Shown: positions 9,524-21,850, counted from the first letter of the stretch. The stretch is 64,000 nucleotides of DNA from Pseudovirgaria hyperparasitica (GCF_010093815.1 NW_022985563.1:189446-253445); one strand, 5' to 3'. The notes: generated from the sequence alone by a model not told the origin. A program made the numbers and translations.

Positions 9524-10327
9524 ATGGAATCTTCTGACACACAGAGCCCAATGTCCCATTCGACGCAGCCAAGCGTCGTGGACACAGCTAACCTACTACC
9601 TTCAGCTGATGATGAGCCACTTATAATTGTCGACAAGCTCAAAATTCTCACTCAAATCGTAGGATCCGGAGATTCCGTCGCTGAAGCCACCGATTATGCC
9701 GCTGCACCAGACGTCAAGCCTGGAGCAATAGCCAAAGCCTTGGTCGAGATGAAGTATTTGGAACACGCCCAATACGTATACCACAACAAAGGAAACACCC
9801 CACCAGCCATCGACTGGGACAACGACCACGCGCCACCCCCAACATCTCCCAGACCACTGCAAACAGCCCGACGTCGCGCAGAGGCACTCAACCTGCTGTA
9901 CAAAACCACCATAGCAACGCCCGGCCACGCCGTCTGGTGGTCCAAGAATCACAGGGACTGGCTGCCGCTACTGAAAGCGTTTGTCAGAATTGCAGGAGCA
10001 GAGAGGAACGCGAGCAGTGGCGTGAGAGGGTTGACGAGCGTGCAGATGGCGGATCTGCGTACTATCAACAAGGCGCTGAGCGTGGCTACGCTGGTTCTGC
10101 AGAATGCTGATGCTCGGTTCAGATCGTTGGCTGACGTGCAAAAGGCTGTCTTAGGGAGGGAGGGGGACCGGCTTAGGGGGATGATACGCGGTAGAGAGAA
10201 GAGAAAAAGAGGTGTTGATGATGTGGGAGACAAGGGGGGGACAATGAAGATAGGAGGGGACTGTGGCAATGTGCCAGTTATTGGGGGGCATTGGGAATGG
10301 GCATGGAGCATCTATGTTTTCTTCTAG
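9524..10327 (+). CDS. Hypothetical protein with a basic C-terminal segment
   Basis: The ATG at 9524 opens a single-exon frame of about 267 codons. The N-terminal third is acidic and polar. The middle is helical with a Trp/His stretch (GHAVWWSKNHRDWLPLLKAF). Near the C-terminus is a basic cluster, RGREKRKRG, that could act as a nuclear localisation signal. I do not recognise the family. The start lies only about 105 bases after the stop of the GNAT gene on the same strand. A codon pattern open across 800 bases and the ordered helical middle argue that it is real. Confidence 0.55.
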   Translation: MESSDTQSPMSHSTQPSVVDTANLLPSADDEPLIIVDKLKILTQIVGSGDSVAEATDYAAAPDVKPGAIAKALVEMKYLEHAQYVYHNKGNTPPAIDWDNDHAPPPTSPRPLQTARRRAEALNLLYKTTIATPGHAVWWSKNHRDWLPLLKAFVRIAGAERNASSGVRGLTSVQMADLRTINKALSVATLVLQNADARFRSLADVQKAVLGREGDRLRGMIRGREKRKRGVDDVGDKGGTMKIGGDCGNVPVIGGHWEWAWSIYVFF

Positions 10328-10846
10328 CGATGCTTTGGGCAATGAGACTTTTTCGTATATAAATTGGCTTTGCCTAAGGTGACTCTTATTCGCCGAGCTA
10401 TTGTAGGGGAAAGGGCGATATAAAATTTTTGCAGCAATTCTCTTGGCAGACGTACTTCGACCTTCCGCGGTTGCCCGGTCAAATTATATATATATATCTC
10501 TCTCTGGTGGAACAGTGTTGCTGATTGACTCTCTCGCTTGAATATTCTACAAGGATCTAGTCTTGTTCGTAACGTTTGTTTGAAACAGTGATCAGCAGCA
10601 TCCCCCCTGAATCACTTCCAGCAAGTTCAGAATCGGTAAATTGCTACGGCGTTCCGTGCCATTAGTCACGATCATAACAGTGAGTACTAGCTACTGAGTT
10701 TTCGACGTCAACATTAGCTGATTAAGCGAAGCTGTGTTTTCACCGGAGCCGATTATATTTCTCGACCAAAACACCAAAACAACTTCTTCCCACCGCCAAC
10801 TCCACCGCCCAAAGCCCCAAGCAAAGAGATCCAATAACCTACCAGA
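10328..10846. other. Promoter region of the F-box-like gene
   Basis: It contains a TA-repeat with an adjoining CT-repeat at about 10485-10507 and otherwise no recognisable gene or element. Confidence 0.5.
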
Positions 10847-11719
10847 ATGGATCCAACTCCCAGACTTAAGCTTATATATCCCAAACTCGGCTGTGACTAT
10901 AAACGTTACAAGCCCAGAGTCTACCCGGAAGTCGCTCGCAAGGGCACCTTCCCCTTCCTCGACCTCTCCGCAGAACTCCGCAACATGATCTACGAGTACA
11001 GCCTCACGCGGGAGTCCATCTATCTCACCGGCGTATCAAAGCCCAAGGAGAGACTCCGCGTCGGCCGCGACCCCGAACACCACGACCGAGACGACGCCCT
11101 CGCCACAGCCCTCCTGACCGTCTGTCGCCAGATCAGCACCGAAGCCGCCGCCGTCCTCTATAGCAACAACTTCTGCTTCCAGGGCATCAACATGTTCTCC
11201 CGCTTCATGGCGGACATCGGCACGCAGATCAGGCTGGTCCAGGACGTTGAGATTGCAATGCAGACGGCCTGCTGGACGCGCAACCTGGCCGTCCCGAAGC
11301 TCGCACACGCAGCGAGCCTGCGCCAGGTGCGTATCTCGCGGTTCAAGTTCGTCACGCTGGCCTTCAGGAACATACGCGACCCAGTCAAGACCTGGATCGA
11401 GATGGACGGCGACGCCGGCATCTTCCATGACGCTGACGGAACGACGAGATCGTTTGATTGTGGGTCGCGCAGCTTCCTGCGCTCGGTGGGACAGTGGAGG
11501 CATAACGAGGACTTTCGACGCCTTGTTTGCGGCTTGAAGGTGTGGGCTCTGCATAATTCGGACAGGGAGAAGGATCCGCATGCTGCGCTCCGCTTGCTGA
11601 AGCCGGGTCGTCACCATGGCATCCAGCGGTGGGATCCCAAGTACGGCGCGGTATTCTGGGCGAGCGAGGACGAGCTCCCGGGCATTCTGAAGGCGTTCTT
11701 GGAGGAGGCTGGTTTGTAG
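10847..11719 (+). CDS. F-box-like (2EXR-type) fungal protein
   Basis: This single-exon protein of 290 residues contains, near residue 35, FPFLDLSAELRNMIYEYSL. That is the short F-box-like start (LP-x-E-L-R-x-x-I-Y) found in a large expanded family of fungal proteins. It is followed by LLTVCRQISTEAAAVLYSNN, the second conserved element of the family. The rest is a leucine-containing alpha/beta region without catalytic motifs. The family is thought to include substrate adaptors for ubiquitin ligases, but most members are uncharacterised and no partner can be named here. Confidence 0.7.
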   Translation: MDPTPRLKLIYPKLGCDYKRYKPRVYPEVARKGTFPFLDLSAELRNMIYEYSLTRESIYLTGVSKPKERLRVGRDPEHHDRDDALATALLTVCRQISTEAAAVLYSNNFCFQGINMFSRFMADIGTQIRLVQDVEIAMQTACWTRNLAVPKLAHAASLRQVRISRFKFVTLAFRNIRDPVKTWIEMDGDAGIFHDADGTTRSFDCGSRSFLRSVGQWRHNEDFRRLVCGLKVWALHNSDREKDPHAALRLLKPGRHHGIQRWDPKYGAVFWASEDELPGILKAFLEEAGL

Positions 11720-12132
11720 AGATGGAGACGGTGGCTGGCGGAACAGATACCGACCGGGATCGGGAATAGGAGAAGCTCGAGTACATGGGATATTCGTAGC
11801 CAGCGGAGCGGGAGAGGATTAAGCTTCGATTGAAGCACTTGTATTATTACTGCCAATAGCTCACTTAGCTTGGTTACGCGTTGTCTCCCATATTTGAATG
11901 ACATTGGATTGATAGTGCGTCTGATCTCAGATAACTAAAATGCGCCTGATTTCCTGCACACTTGACGTGTGAGTGGGTATGCTACAATAATATCCCTCCC
12001 TCAAAAACCCCTGGACCAAAAGCTGCCCCATGCATTCATTCTAACCACAGTGAACATGTCAAAGATATCCCCAGGCTAGATCCCAGAAATTTGTTGTCTT
12101 GCTCAATTACCCCAATTATAGCAGCTACCAGC
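11720..12132. other. Convergent spacer
   Basis: 3' flanks of the F-box-like gene and the minus-strand cyclodeaminase-family gene. I see no further feature. Confidence 0.5.
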
Positions 12133-13572
12133 TTAGAAATTCTCCACTCTCGTTCCAATCCCCCGGTCATCCGCCAGTCTGACCAGCTCGCTCCCCACAA
12201 CCACATCCATCAAGCCCAGCCCAACACTCTTATACACCACATTCCCGCGATCCAACCACTCCTTCAGCCCCTTCTCCGTCTCATCCATCTCGCCCGTCGG
12301 CTCCTCATTCACATCCTTGAAGCGAATATGCTGACTCTTCAGCTCCACGCCCCCGCTGTCCAGACTACTCGTGCTACCATGCTTACTCCCCTGACTAGCC
12401 TCCCTGCGCCGCGCCACAGCGTCTCTCTTCAGCATGACAAGCTCGCCGATCTCGACAACCTCGTGCCCGCCCAGCCCAGCCTGGATGACCTCGCCGGCCT
12501 CCTTCAGGCAGGCCTCGACGCTGTCGACAATCACGGCGCCGCCGCTCTTGGCGTGCTTGTGGAAGTGGCGGTGGTGGTGTTCGGGCTCGACGGCTTGCTT
12601 GAGGATGTCGGGATGCAGCTCGATCATGTGCGGCTTGTAGCTGCCGACGGCGGCGATGTAGCGGCCCCTTTTGCGGCCCTCGGCGTGCGTCAGATAGCCG
12701 GGTGGGAACAGAGGGGTGGTGCTGGGCGTGGTGCAGAAGATGACGCTTGCGCCGCGGACGTACGTCTTCAGCAGGCGCGAGTACTCGGTGTGGGTCGGGG
12801 TGAGGATGCTGAATTTGGGGTGTGCGAGCGGGGTGTCTTGTTGGTTGTGGCTTGTGATTTCGGGGAAGGAGGCTGGCTCGTGGCCGGGGCGGTAGAGGCG
12901 CTCGATGAGGGCGTGGGCGCGCTCAAAGGAGCGGTTTATGATGTTGACGTGGTGGATGTCGGGTCCGCGCAGGAGGAGGGCGAGGCGGATGTGCCAGTAG
13001 GCTTGTTTGCCGGCGCCGAAGACGGTGATGTCGTGTACGTTGTGGCGCTTCTTGAAGAGCATCGTGGAGGCCAGGGCAGTGCGGAAGGCAGTGAGTTCTT
13101 CGGCGTTGAGAAGGGCGCGTGGGAAGCCGGCGCGGTCCATGAGCGTCAGCGAGCCCCGAGGGGTGGTGGACTGTGTGCTTGATATCGATGTCGGTGGTGT
13201 GAAGGAGGAAGAAGAATTTGATGTTTGGATCGAGGTCGTGGAGCTGCGGTCAGTGATGCTGAGGGAGGAGAGGGACGGCGAACTGTCGGATTTAGGGGCA
13301 CACTGGGCAGTCTCTTCGAGGCTGACGATCTTGACGCCGAGATTGTCATTGCTGGAGGCGGGCATGAAGAGTGTTGTGAAACCGTTTTTACGTGACAGGA
13401 CGGTGCGCATGGGTTGCATTGACGCGCAGCAGCCGTTTGATTCTTCGTCGGTGGTAGTCGAGTAGTAGTGTAGAGCGTCTGCGAGCGATTGTTGGAGCTC
13501 CTGGACATCTTCACGAGTCAAGGAGATGAGTACTTTGCGTACATCATCGTCTGTGAGTACGGTGAGAGGCAT
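12133..13572 (-). CDS. Ornithine cyclodeaminase / mu-crystallin family protein
   Basis: This family binds NAD(P)H and includes ornithine cyclodeaminase, alanine dehydrogenase and ketimine reductases. The single-exon 479-residue protein starts MPLTVLTDDDVRKVL. It keeps the dinucleotide-binding loop ITVFGAGKQAYWHIRLALLL and the following strand HVNIINRSFERAHALI. It also has the conserved YIAAVGSYKPHMIEL and a C-terminal VYKSVGLGLMDVV. It is longer than bacterial members (about 330) because of a Ser/Thr-rich insert near residues 95-150, common in fungal copies. The substrate cannot be told from sequence. The ATG at 13572 is the first in frame. Confidence 0.85.
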   Translation of the reverse strand: MPLTVLTDDDVRKVLISLTREDVQELQQSLADALHYYSTTTDEESNGCCASMQPMRTVLSRKNGFTTLFMPASSNDNLGVKIVSLEETAQCAPKSDSSPSLSSLSITDRSSTTSIQTSNSSSSFTPPTSISSTQSTTPRGSLTLMDRAGFPRALLNAEELTAFRTALASTMLFKKRHNVHDITVFGAGKQAYWHIRLALLLRGPDIHHVNIINRSFERAHALIERLYRPGHEPASFPEITSHNQQDTPLAHPKFSILTPTHTEYSRLLKTYVRGASVIFCTTPSTTPLFPPGYLTHAEGRKRGRYIAAVGSYKPHMIELHPDILKQAVEPEHHHRHFHKHAKSGGAVIVDSVEACLKEAGEVIQAGLGGHEVVEIGELVMLKRDAVARRREASQGSKHGSTSSLDSGGVELKSQHIRFKDVNEEPTGEMDETEKGLKEWLDRGNVVYKSVGLGLMDVVVGSELVRLADDRGIGTRVENF

Positions 13573-14260
13573 CGTGTGCGGTGTAATAGCCTCCTCTGTA
13601 GTCGTTGTATACTGGGAATTAGTGTTGCCAGCTCACACAGGCTTTGACGGACAGCGACGGGACGAATGATGTATATGAAGAAAGAAGAAATAGGTATAGA
13701 ATAGATAATCAAGGTGTTAGTAGTAGATGCATTGCGCTCCATCTACAACGACACGGACTTAGGTGGGAAGTTGTTCGGTGATAGAAGTGAATAACTCCCT
13801 CAACCCCACATGCGTCGAGGGGCACAACAGCTCGGCCGCGACCTATGACATAATTCAACCTGCAGGGACCTAAACCATGCGGCCTGCTTATGTAGCACTG
13901 CTAAAGAGCTTGGCGATACTGGTTGCTTTCCAACATTTAGAAAGGAAAAACTTACCCAAAGAGCAAAGGTTGTTGGGGGCCAGGTGCACCGGGCCAATCA
14001 CTGAGAGGCACAGCTGCAGAAGCTTAAGGTGTATTCTGTCACCACTCATATGCTTTACGGACGGACGTCAGAAGTAGAGTTCATCGGCAGACACGTTAAC
14101 TTTTCTTGTTCATCCGCAGCAAGTACTGACTGCACGGGGTGGGGGTGGTTTGAAACAGCTCAATGTATATTCCAACATCGAGCATCCATTTCCATTCGAA
14201 CGCCCGCTAATATGCACATGAAGAGCCCTACGTCCGTCCAGACCCGACTTAGATACCCGT
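13573..14260. other. Spacer upstream of the cyclodeaminase-family gene
   Basis: Promoter of the cyclodeaminase-family gene plus the 3' flank of the eL8 gene. There is no convincing coding frame and no RNA gene. Confidence 0.5.
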
Positions 14261-15222
14261 TTAGATCTTGATGGCCGACTCAAGCGCCTTGCGCTTCTTT
14301 TCCGTTCGTGCGTTGGCCTTGGCACCCATGATACCACCTCCCCAGTGGCGACGGGCCTCCTCGTGCTTGTCTGTGTAGCCCTCCTTGATGGCAGATACGA
14401 GCTTCGACAGCTCGGTCTTGTCCTCTGAGCGCACTTCGGTGAGAGCGACAACGGCAGCGGTCTATCTAGTATGAGCAAGATCACGTATCAATAACACTTC
14501 CAAACATACCTTCTTGTGGACGACCGTTCCGAGGCGGGCCTTGCCCTTGATGACGGCGTATGGGACACCCATCTTGCGGCAGAGGGCGGGAAGGAAGATG
14601 ACGAGCTCGATGGGGTCAACATCGTTGGGAATAAGGACCAAGCTGGCCTTCTTGTTCTCAATGAGACCGACGACGTGGTTCAAACCGTACTTGACAGCGT
14701 ATGGCTTCTTGCTGACGTCCTCCTTCTTCTTGCCGTCGGCGATGGCGGTGGCCTCCTTGGTAAGACGCTCCTTCTTCTCGGCCTTGGTCTCAGGGCGGTA
14801 CTTGTTGAGGAGCTTGAGGGCTTGTGCGGCAGTGTTGCGGTCGAGAACGTGTTGAAACTGGGCAATCGCTGGGGGGACCTTCAGGCGAAGGTTGAGAATC
14901 TTCTTTTGGCGCTGGAGGCGGACGTATTGTGGCCACTTTACCATGCGCGACAAGTTGCGCTTGGGCTGGAGCTCCTGACCGATACCGAAGTTCTTGGGGC
15001 GTCTCTCGAGGAGAGGGTTCTAGTTGGCGTCAACACATGCTTCGTGTATAGAGGATGGATATAGATATTCACGTACCTTGGCGGCTTTCTTCTGACCAGC
15101 CCTTCCCTGGGGGAAGGGAGCTGGGGCGGCTTTCTTTCCTTTAGGAGGCTATCATTGAGAAAAGAACGTCAGCGAACTTGTCCACTGATTGTTCTAAGTC
15201 TCTAAAGAGTAACGAACACCAT
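14261..15222 (-). CDS. RPL8: 60S ribosomal protein eL8 (L7a/L8)
   Basis: This is a structural protein of the large ribosomal subunit. The four coding exons on the minus strand are 15220-15222, 15077-15148, 14510-15019 and 14462 boundary to 14261, giving 261 residues. Recognisable parts are the N-terminal [19 protein letters not shown], then [20 protein letters not shown]. The central RNA-binding region has [20 protein letters not shown] and [14 protein letters not shown], followed by the helical C-terminus with [16 protein letters not shown]. The first coding exon is only the ATG, directly followed by an intron with the unusual donor GTGTTC. The other donors (GTACGT, GTATGT) are normal. An E-box lies about 262 bases upstream of the ATG. 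Confidence 0.93.
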
Positions 15223-17148
15223 TGCTGGCGTCGACTCAAGCCATTTCAACATCGACACCAAATGAATGGGTGATGGACTTGCGCCAGAGCATGCGACGTC
15301 GCTCAGTGTTACCTGGAGCTTAGTCGCAGAGGCATATGGACAACAAGTAGAAACTCAATTGCATTGTGATGATATGCTTACCATTTTGTCTGGGCCGGAA
15401 GTTGTCGACTGGGTGTTGGTTATCGTGGGGATGAAGCTCGGTGGTGAGGATTTTCAATGTGTGTCTCGCTTAGTTTTTGCAGTCACGTGAAGAGCTCGGA
15501 CCTTCTGCGCGAGCCCGCGAGTATTATGGCCTGAGGCATTACTTAGACCCAACATTGAGAAACTCAGGCTTCACTCGTGCCAAGCTATCTCTTTTCCATC
15601 CGCGATTGACGTTGCACAGCATCACTTGCGGATGTTGACAACAAGCCTTGAAATATTCGGTCGATGCGATCAGGGTGGTGATGGGAAGGCGCTCTCACTC
15701 GCCCATTTGCTTCTCAAGATACTATCTCACTGAACCGAGACGACAGCTAGACCGTAGAAATCAGTCCCAATCTATTTCTAGCCCTTTCCGGAGTTCAAAC
15801 GAATGGCCCATCACACTCGGAAGCCCACATGGAAAAACAAGAACAGCCTGAGCCATCGAGACAAAGCAAGGTGACACAACATCTGAGCGACAGCCACACA
15901 TTCAAGCTAAAGCCCAACATTGTGTATCTGTAAGGCGTCCAGAACTTGCCTAATACAGCGATCAAGTCAATGTTTCTGCAAGAGCCAGGATGCGTGGGTG
16001 AGACAGGGACATTCCCAAAGCTGCCGTGTTTGCCGCGTATCTGTCTCGGGGGGTTTTTCTTTAGAAGAGGCAGGTAACTTACCATTGGTCTAGATATGAC
16101 TAGTCCTATGTGTGCTTCTTCGTCGGCACACGCGAAGGCATGGTCAGATAGTGCTAATATACCACCACTAAGAAGGATGGATAGCTCCGTCCCTACGCAT
16201 AGCATCGTTAAAGTGCGTATCTGGCCACAAGGACCATAGTATCTCGATCAAGGTATCACAAGTGCCCTCCAAGCAAACAGGACGTATCTTCAACTATCCG
16301 CATGTCACACACAAAGCCACGCCAATCTCGGCCCTGCAGCATGAATCGAGATATCCAACCATGCACCAAGTCCCGCACGATACACTGCGCTGAATATACA
16401 CACTACGCACCAACCCCCAGTACTCACCCCCAAAATCACATAACCCACCAAACCACCAAACTCCCAACCCCTCCCCTACTCATCCCCCCGCCGAACAACC
16501 CACACCTCGACACCACTTCAACAACCCCAGGGCATAACATAGCAAGCTCCAAGCAACAACATATACCATCACAGCTGTCTCCCTTGATATCTGCGGACCG
16601 GAATAGAAGGCTAGACACCATGCTATCCCCTGGAACGGGGATTTCGTGTGCCGACGTTAGTGGATGTGCTAGGTTTCTGTTGCTATGTCTAGTGTCGGGG
16701 TGATTTGGATGGACAGTTGGATGGTCGTTTTTGCTGAGTGGCTGGGTGGGTGAGTGTATGGACTTGGGTCTGTGTGGTGTCTTTGGGGGGTGTTTGTGTT
16801 TGTGTTTGTGCTCGGCGCGTGGAATCTATGAGTAGTATCAGCCTCGCTGTTTCATGAGCGCGGAGTAGTAAATTTAATATCGCTTGTCACGCTGATATTG
16901 TACGAAAAGAAAGGTATCAGTGTGTATGTTCAGCAATATCAAACATAAATTCGTAACATCATAATAGCGATCCCTGTACTCACATCCCATTCCGCAAGGA
17001 AAAAAACACACAGGCCATCTATCCCAGCCATATCCGACAAGGCCGTCTCGGGTATCCACCACTCTCGCCTTGCACCCCCCAACAACGAAAAAATGTATAG
17101 GACCCCTTCCAGATAAAATGACTCCAAAACTCGAACCTCACGCTAAGT
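15223..17148. other. 1.9-kb spacer between the eL8 and sulfate permease genes
   Basis: It holds the eL8 promoter and leader, including CACGTG at 15484-15489. It also holds a C/A-rich stretch at about 16400-16520 with G/T-rich sequence after 16700, and the permease 3' flank. Open frames here (for example 15795-16205 minus, 16302-16703 plus) look compositional. No gene supported. Confidence 0.5.
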
Positions 17149-19250
17149 CTAGACATCAAGCTTGTCCAGCGCCGCCTGCTCGATATGAATCACCGTCTCG
17201 CTCTTCTCTCTCACCTCGGGCTCGCCCACAAGCGCATCCGCCACGGAATCAAACACCACGTCCGCACCCTCCGGCACGCCCACCACAAGCACGTCGCGCA
17301 CATCGACGAGCCGCCACCTCGCCCGCTCAAACTTCCTGCGCAGACTCGCGCCCATGTTCGCGAAGCGCACGCGCACGTCCTTGCCGCCGTACTTGCGCAG
17401 CTCGGCCTTGAACTCGCCGAGGGCCAGCACGCCAGTCGTGTCGACGTACGAGACAGCGGCCATGTCCAGCACGACGAGGCGGATGGGCGGCGGGTCAGCC
17501 GAGACGGCTGCTTTGGCGCGGAGTTTGCGGATTTTGCGCTCGCCGCTGACGCTCCAGTTGCGGTTTTCTAGGGATGCGCGGATGACGTCTGCGTCGCCGG
17601 CGTTGTATGTTTGGACGGTGTCGAGCGTGATGTCTTTGATGCGGTAGGCGTTGGGGAAGAGGATGGCTTGGGAGAAGCGGAAGATGCGGGTGTCGGGCTC
17701 GACGGTGATGTCTTCGGGGCCGGCGGGTGGACTGCGGGTCATGATGAGCTTGCTTGGGGACTGGTGCTTGACGGAGGCGAAGGCGTTGCGGAGGAGGGTG
17801 TAGACGATGGAGAAGCATACGGCGGAGGCGATGCCATACTCGGTGTTGACGAAGAGGGTTACCCAGAAGGCGAGCATGCTGGCAATGAAGTCTGCGAGTG
17901 AGGTTTGCCAGATGAAGTAGAAGGCGGATGCAGGGCCAATGAGAGCCCAGACTGCGGTGATGATGATTGCGGCGAGGGTGGCTTTTGGGATCCAGTACAG
18001 TGCTCCGGTGAGCTTGAAGATGCTGAGCAGGACGAATCCAGATGCAATCAAGTGGCTCATTGGCGAGCGTACTCCAGACTCAGAATTGACAGCGGTACGC
18101 GACATGGCGCCGCCGACACTCATCACAGGCCAAAAGCTGTTGACAAAGTTGGTGAGTCCGAGATAGACAAGCTCCTGAGATTGGTCAATCACGTAGTTGT
18201 TCTTGCGACCAAAGCCTTTGGCAATGGCCAAGTGCTCGAGGGCTCCTGCGAAGAAAGGAGTAACAGCAAGTGGAGCTGCTTTGGCAATCAAGTTAGCATC
18301 GACCATTCTTGGCTTGGCGATTCCATCGGCTTTGACCTGCGAAAGGGCCCAGAGGGGGTCCTCGCGGTCCTTGTTGACTCCGTAACTGATACCAGTGAAC
18401 AGTATGAGGACAATCGCGGCACGAGCGAGTGCAATGTACCAGACGATCTTGCTCTTTTTGCCCCACCTCCTGCCAATCCACTGAAGGCCGACGAGCATGA
18501 TGATACCGGAAAAACCGATGGCGACAGTCGGTCCGTCAGAATCTCCAAGCTGGGAGAAGACGTCGTGGATGATCTTGGCCGTACCAGTCCGGGTCTTCAG
18601 ACCGAAGATAGAGCCGACTTGGCCCAGCATGATAACGATGGCGGTGGCAGAGATGAATCCAGTCAGGACAGGAACTGAAATGAAGTTGAGAAGAAAGCCG
18701 AGCTTCAGAAGACCCATACCCAGGGCGTAGATGCCCACCATCATAGCAACGGCAGACGATATTTGCTCAGGAGAATAGCCGTCTTCGGACAGTTTGCGAA
18801 CAGCTTCTGCAGTCAGAAGCCCAAGCAAGGATGTTGGTCCAGTTGATAAGTCTTTCGATGTTCCCATGAAGAAGTATAGTATTCCTGGTAGCCAGCTGGA
18901 CATGAGGCCGTATTGGCCATCGATCGTTGCAATCTAGCATACTTGTCAGTTCAGCGACTTTTAAACAGATTGTTATGCACAACCTTTGCGTACGCAAGAG
19001 ATTGAGGGATCAGCATGATGCCAACGGTCAGACCAGCGATGAAATCGTTGATGACCCATTGCGGCCTGTAACGTGGAAGCCACTGAATGACAGGAAGCTT
19101 TTCGTAGAGATATTCTCCAGCAACAGATGGGGCAGAGCGGAACCCGGTATTGGCATATCGCCTCGCCTTATCGAGGGTCTCATCATTCCTTAATTCTTTC
19201 TTGATTTCGTCTGTCTTCTTGCGGAGTGTCTCTTTGTTAAATCGAGCCAT
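17149..19250 (-). CDS. SulP-family sulfate permease with STAS domain
   Basis: SulP proteins carry sulfate (sometimes other anions) across membranes, usually by proton symport in fungi. The exons are 18984-19250 and 17149-18933, separated by a 50-base intron, giving 683 residues. The N-terminal cytosolic part leads to YRPQWVINDFIAGLTVGIML and IPQSLAYAKIATIDGQYGL, the classic SulP signature. Next come PTSLLGLL and about ten to twelve hydrophobic segments, including PFFAGALEHLAIAKGFGRKN and GGAMSRTAVNSESG. The C-terminal STAS domain (about residues 520-650) shows RLVVLDMAAVSYVDTTGVLA. The ATG at 19250 was chosen because the in-frame codon further up is not ATG. Sulfur-source control is likely but not visible in the sequence. 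Confidence 0.92.
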
Positions 19251-21850
19251 CGTGAACAAAGGCTGCGAAGTAGCAAAGGGGCAACAATGACGAGAAGCGA
19301 AGTAAGCAGGGGCTATCCGGTCACGGTGTGGGCATCGTATGAGGCCTTATATCAAACAGCATACTGACAAAGCCAGCCGTTACCCCTCTTGGATTTTAGC
19401 TAGAGGCGTACAAGGTGCTGACGCTCGACTAAAGCACTGCAATAATACTACTAGACGACCATCTGGAATGGAACCAGCATTCCAAGCGGGCGAATGAGGC
19501 TGTAGTTCATGGCGGCTGTGTCCGCACGAGGCAAACGGTCCGCTGATGGTGGTGGTAGGACGCGGTGCGCTATAGACATAGTGATATCCATGATAGTAAT
19601 AGAATATGCGGTCGGGATAGGTCAAAGGTGGATGTGTGTGATGAACAGCCCCCTGGCTCCCGATTCGAGCTGTTAGAGTGAAAGACTAACGAAAGCCCGA
19701 CGGTTATTGCGCATGCGTCGCCACTAGAACCATAATTGGATAGGGCCCGTGAATGCAACTATAGAAAGGTAGAAATGAATGGTTGTTTACCTGCTGCTGA
19801 GGCACACCCTGACCGTAGCTGGCAAGGGTATTTGTCGACTCCACAGCGATCAGGGCCCCCAAGAGTAATCTTGGAGGCGTTAAGCTTTCTTGGATTGGGT
19901 TAAGCCGTCTCCAAGATGTGCCGTCGGCTGGGCGCCTGAATCAAAACTAGTAGGCGACCTGAATCTTATGTGTGTTCTGGTACTAGCCGTGTGGGCCTTG
20001 ATCAATTTGCTGGTTATAGTCGGCCCTGGTGCATCTGTCCGCGTCCAAATTGTCCCTATGTTTTGATCCGGCTATAGATGGAAAGTCGACTGTGGCGTGG
20101 TATATAGTAAGATCTCTCGCCGGTGGATGATCATGATGATGATAGAAGAGGGGGAGGGGGGAGGTGGAGGGTCGGAAGTAGAGCGGGGTTACTGAGCTGA
20201 CCTGAGCTGAGCCTGCGAGAACAACCTCACATCCTATCTCACTCACCTTCATTCCGCAGATCTATATCATATATCCGTGCCCGAGACGCCTTGCATATTT
20301 CAGGCGAGACGTTCAATCTTCACCAAACAGCATGGCTGCCAATCCATACTGCTTCTCGTAATAAAACATTGGAGTTAGAAGGTATTGAATGGAAACACAG
20401 TCTAGTGTCAGGCCAGCTTGTTTCGCCCCTGCCCATGTCATTTTCGTTTTCTTGCGGTTTGGCGTGCGGGGACGGCAGACTCCATCCCCAGCGGACGGAT
20501 GTTTAGTTGATATTCACTGTTGTGGAGAGACAGGGACTTGCTCGAGTAGTGGCTCTCCTCTATCACCAGTAGGCCCCTACCGACGGAAAGCTCTGGGGCA
20601 ATGCATTATAGAGCAAAAACCAGTGGCGATGGCGGCGCTCTCGGTCCAGACCAGTAACAAATGCATGCCATTGCGACTCCGAGGCATTTCCTCGTCGGTG
20701 AGAAACCGTTGATTCGAGGAGGAGATGATCTCTTCGGTGGCAGATTTCTATATTAAGAACTTCCAGAAACGACAACGACGATAAGAGCGCAGAAGCGCCA
20801 TGTCTGCCCATGTGCTTTGAACTGGAATGTGACATGTTGCAGGACATTCTGACTAGCTGTCTTTGGGACATGCTAATAGCTGAGAAGATCGGAATCCGGC
20901 AATTCCCTAGTGATTACTTTACTGCGTGTGTGTGTGCGTGCTTGCGTGTCCTCTGGATCCATGGATCGGCAGCTTACTCCTACTACCAGCGTGGACGCCC
21001 AGGTAGATGTCGTGAAAGTGTGAGTGAGTAGAGCACCAACGCCTCTAGTATTACTTGCTTGATCGAATGATGTACCTATCTCGGACACCAGCTCGCCTTG
21101 GCTTGTATATACCAGTGTCGACTGAACCGGGGACACGGAGCGCCACCCGAGCAACCTCTAAAGCTCCTACTGCAGGGAAGCATATAAGCGTAGAAGCAAG
21201 CAGTCAGTGGACGGATAAGTCGGCTGCTAGAAGACATGGTCAACAAGTGGGAGACCAATGATTGGAGACTTAGTTGCTAGCTGACGAGGCATGATGCTAT
21301 CGGCGTTGTCAAACACAGGCACAATTCGATGTATGCCGAGACGACCGTGCAAGCCTCATAAGCAAAAAGACGCGATGACTGATCAGTTGTTATGCCGTGG
21401 CTTTCTGCACGCCCTCGTTGTGATGCCATTGTGGAATCGCAAATCCATCCATTAATTAGTGTCGCACCACTCACTCGGAACCAGCATCGCTTACTCAGCT
21501 ACAAACACACTGCCAGGTGGAAGTCCATGTCCAGGAGAAAAAGTGTTTACGCCGCGGGTGGCATGGTTGCCATCATGAATATCTCGTATCTACGAGCTAA
21601 CATACGCCTGTATCATGATCCAGAAGAAAGCCAACGAACCCCAAAGGCACCCAAGTATTTACAGAAAGTCAACGACCGCGTAAAAGGCTCAAATCCGCCT
21701 TGACCGACTGCAGTATGTCGAATGCCAACTCCAAACTCATGCGAGTTATTCAGATGCCATGCAATATGTTTCCATGCTAATCTCAAGTGAATGTCCTGCC
21801 AACGCGCTAAATTTCGCAAAAAACACTGCTTCACACCACCTATCAGATTC
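19251..21850. other. 2.6-kb gene-poor tract upstream of the sulfate permease gene
   Basis: The first kilobase should include the permease promoter. The remainder, to the 3' end of the next minus-strand gene, contains only short frames on both strands with no recognisable domain. I saw no transposon motifs or obvious long repeats. Confidence 0.45.

Noticed and set aside
11962-13182. 406-codon plus-strand frame
   Set aside because: It runs antisense to the ornithine cyclodeaminase-family gene, whose minus frame contains clear motifs.
14516-15064. 182-codon plus-strand frame
   Set aside because: It is the antisense of eL8 exons and reads through their introns.
16302-16703. 133-codon plus-strand frame in the eL8-SulP spacer
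   Set aside because: Thr/Pro/His-rich content follows from C/A-rich DNA; no start context, introns or domain support it.
17905-18678. 257-codon plus-strand frame
   Set aside because: It is the antisense of the sulfate permease, which has definite SulP signatures.
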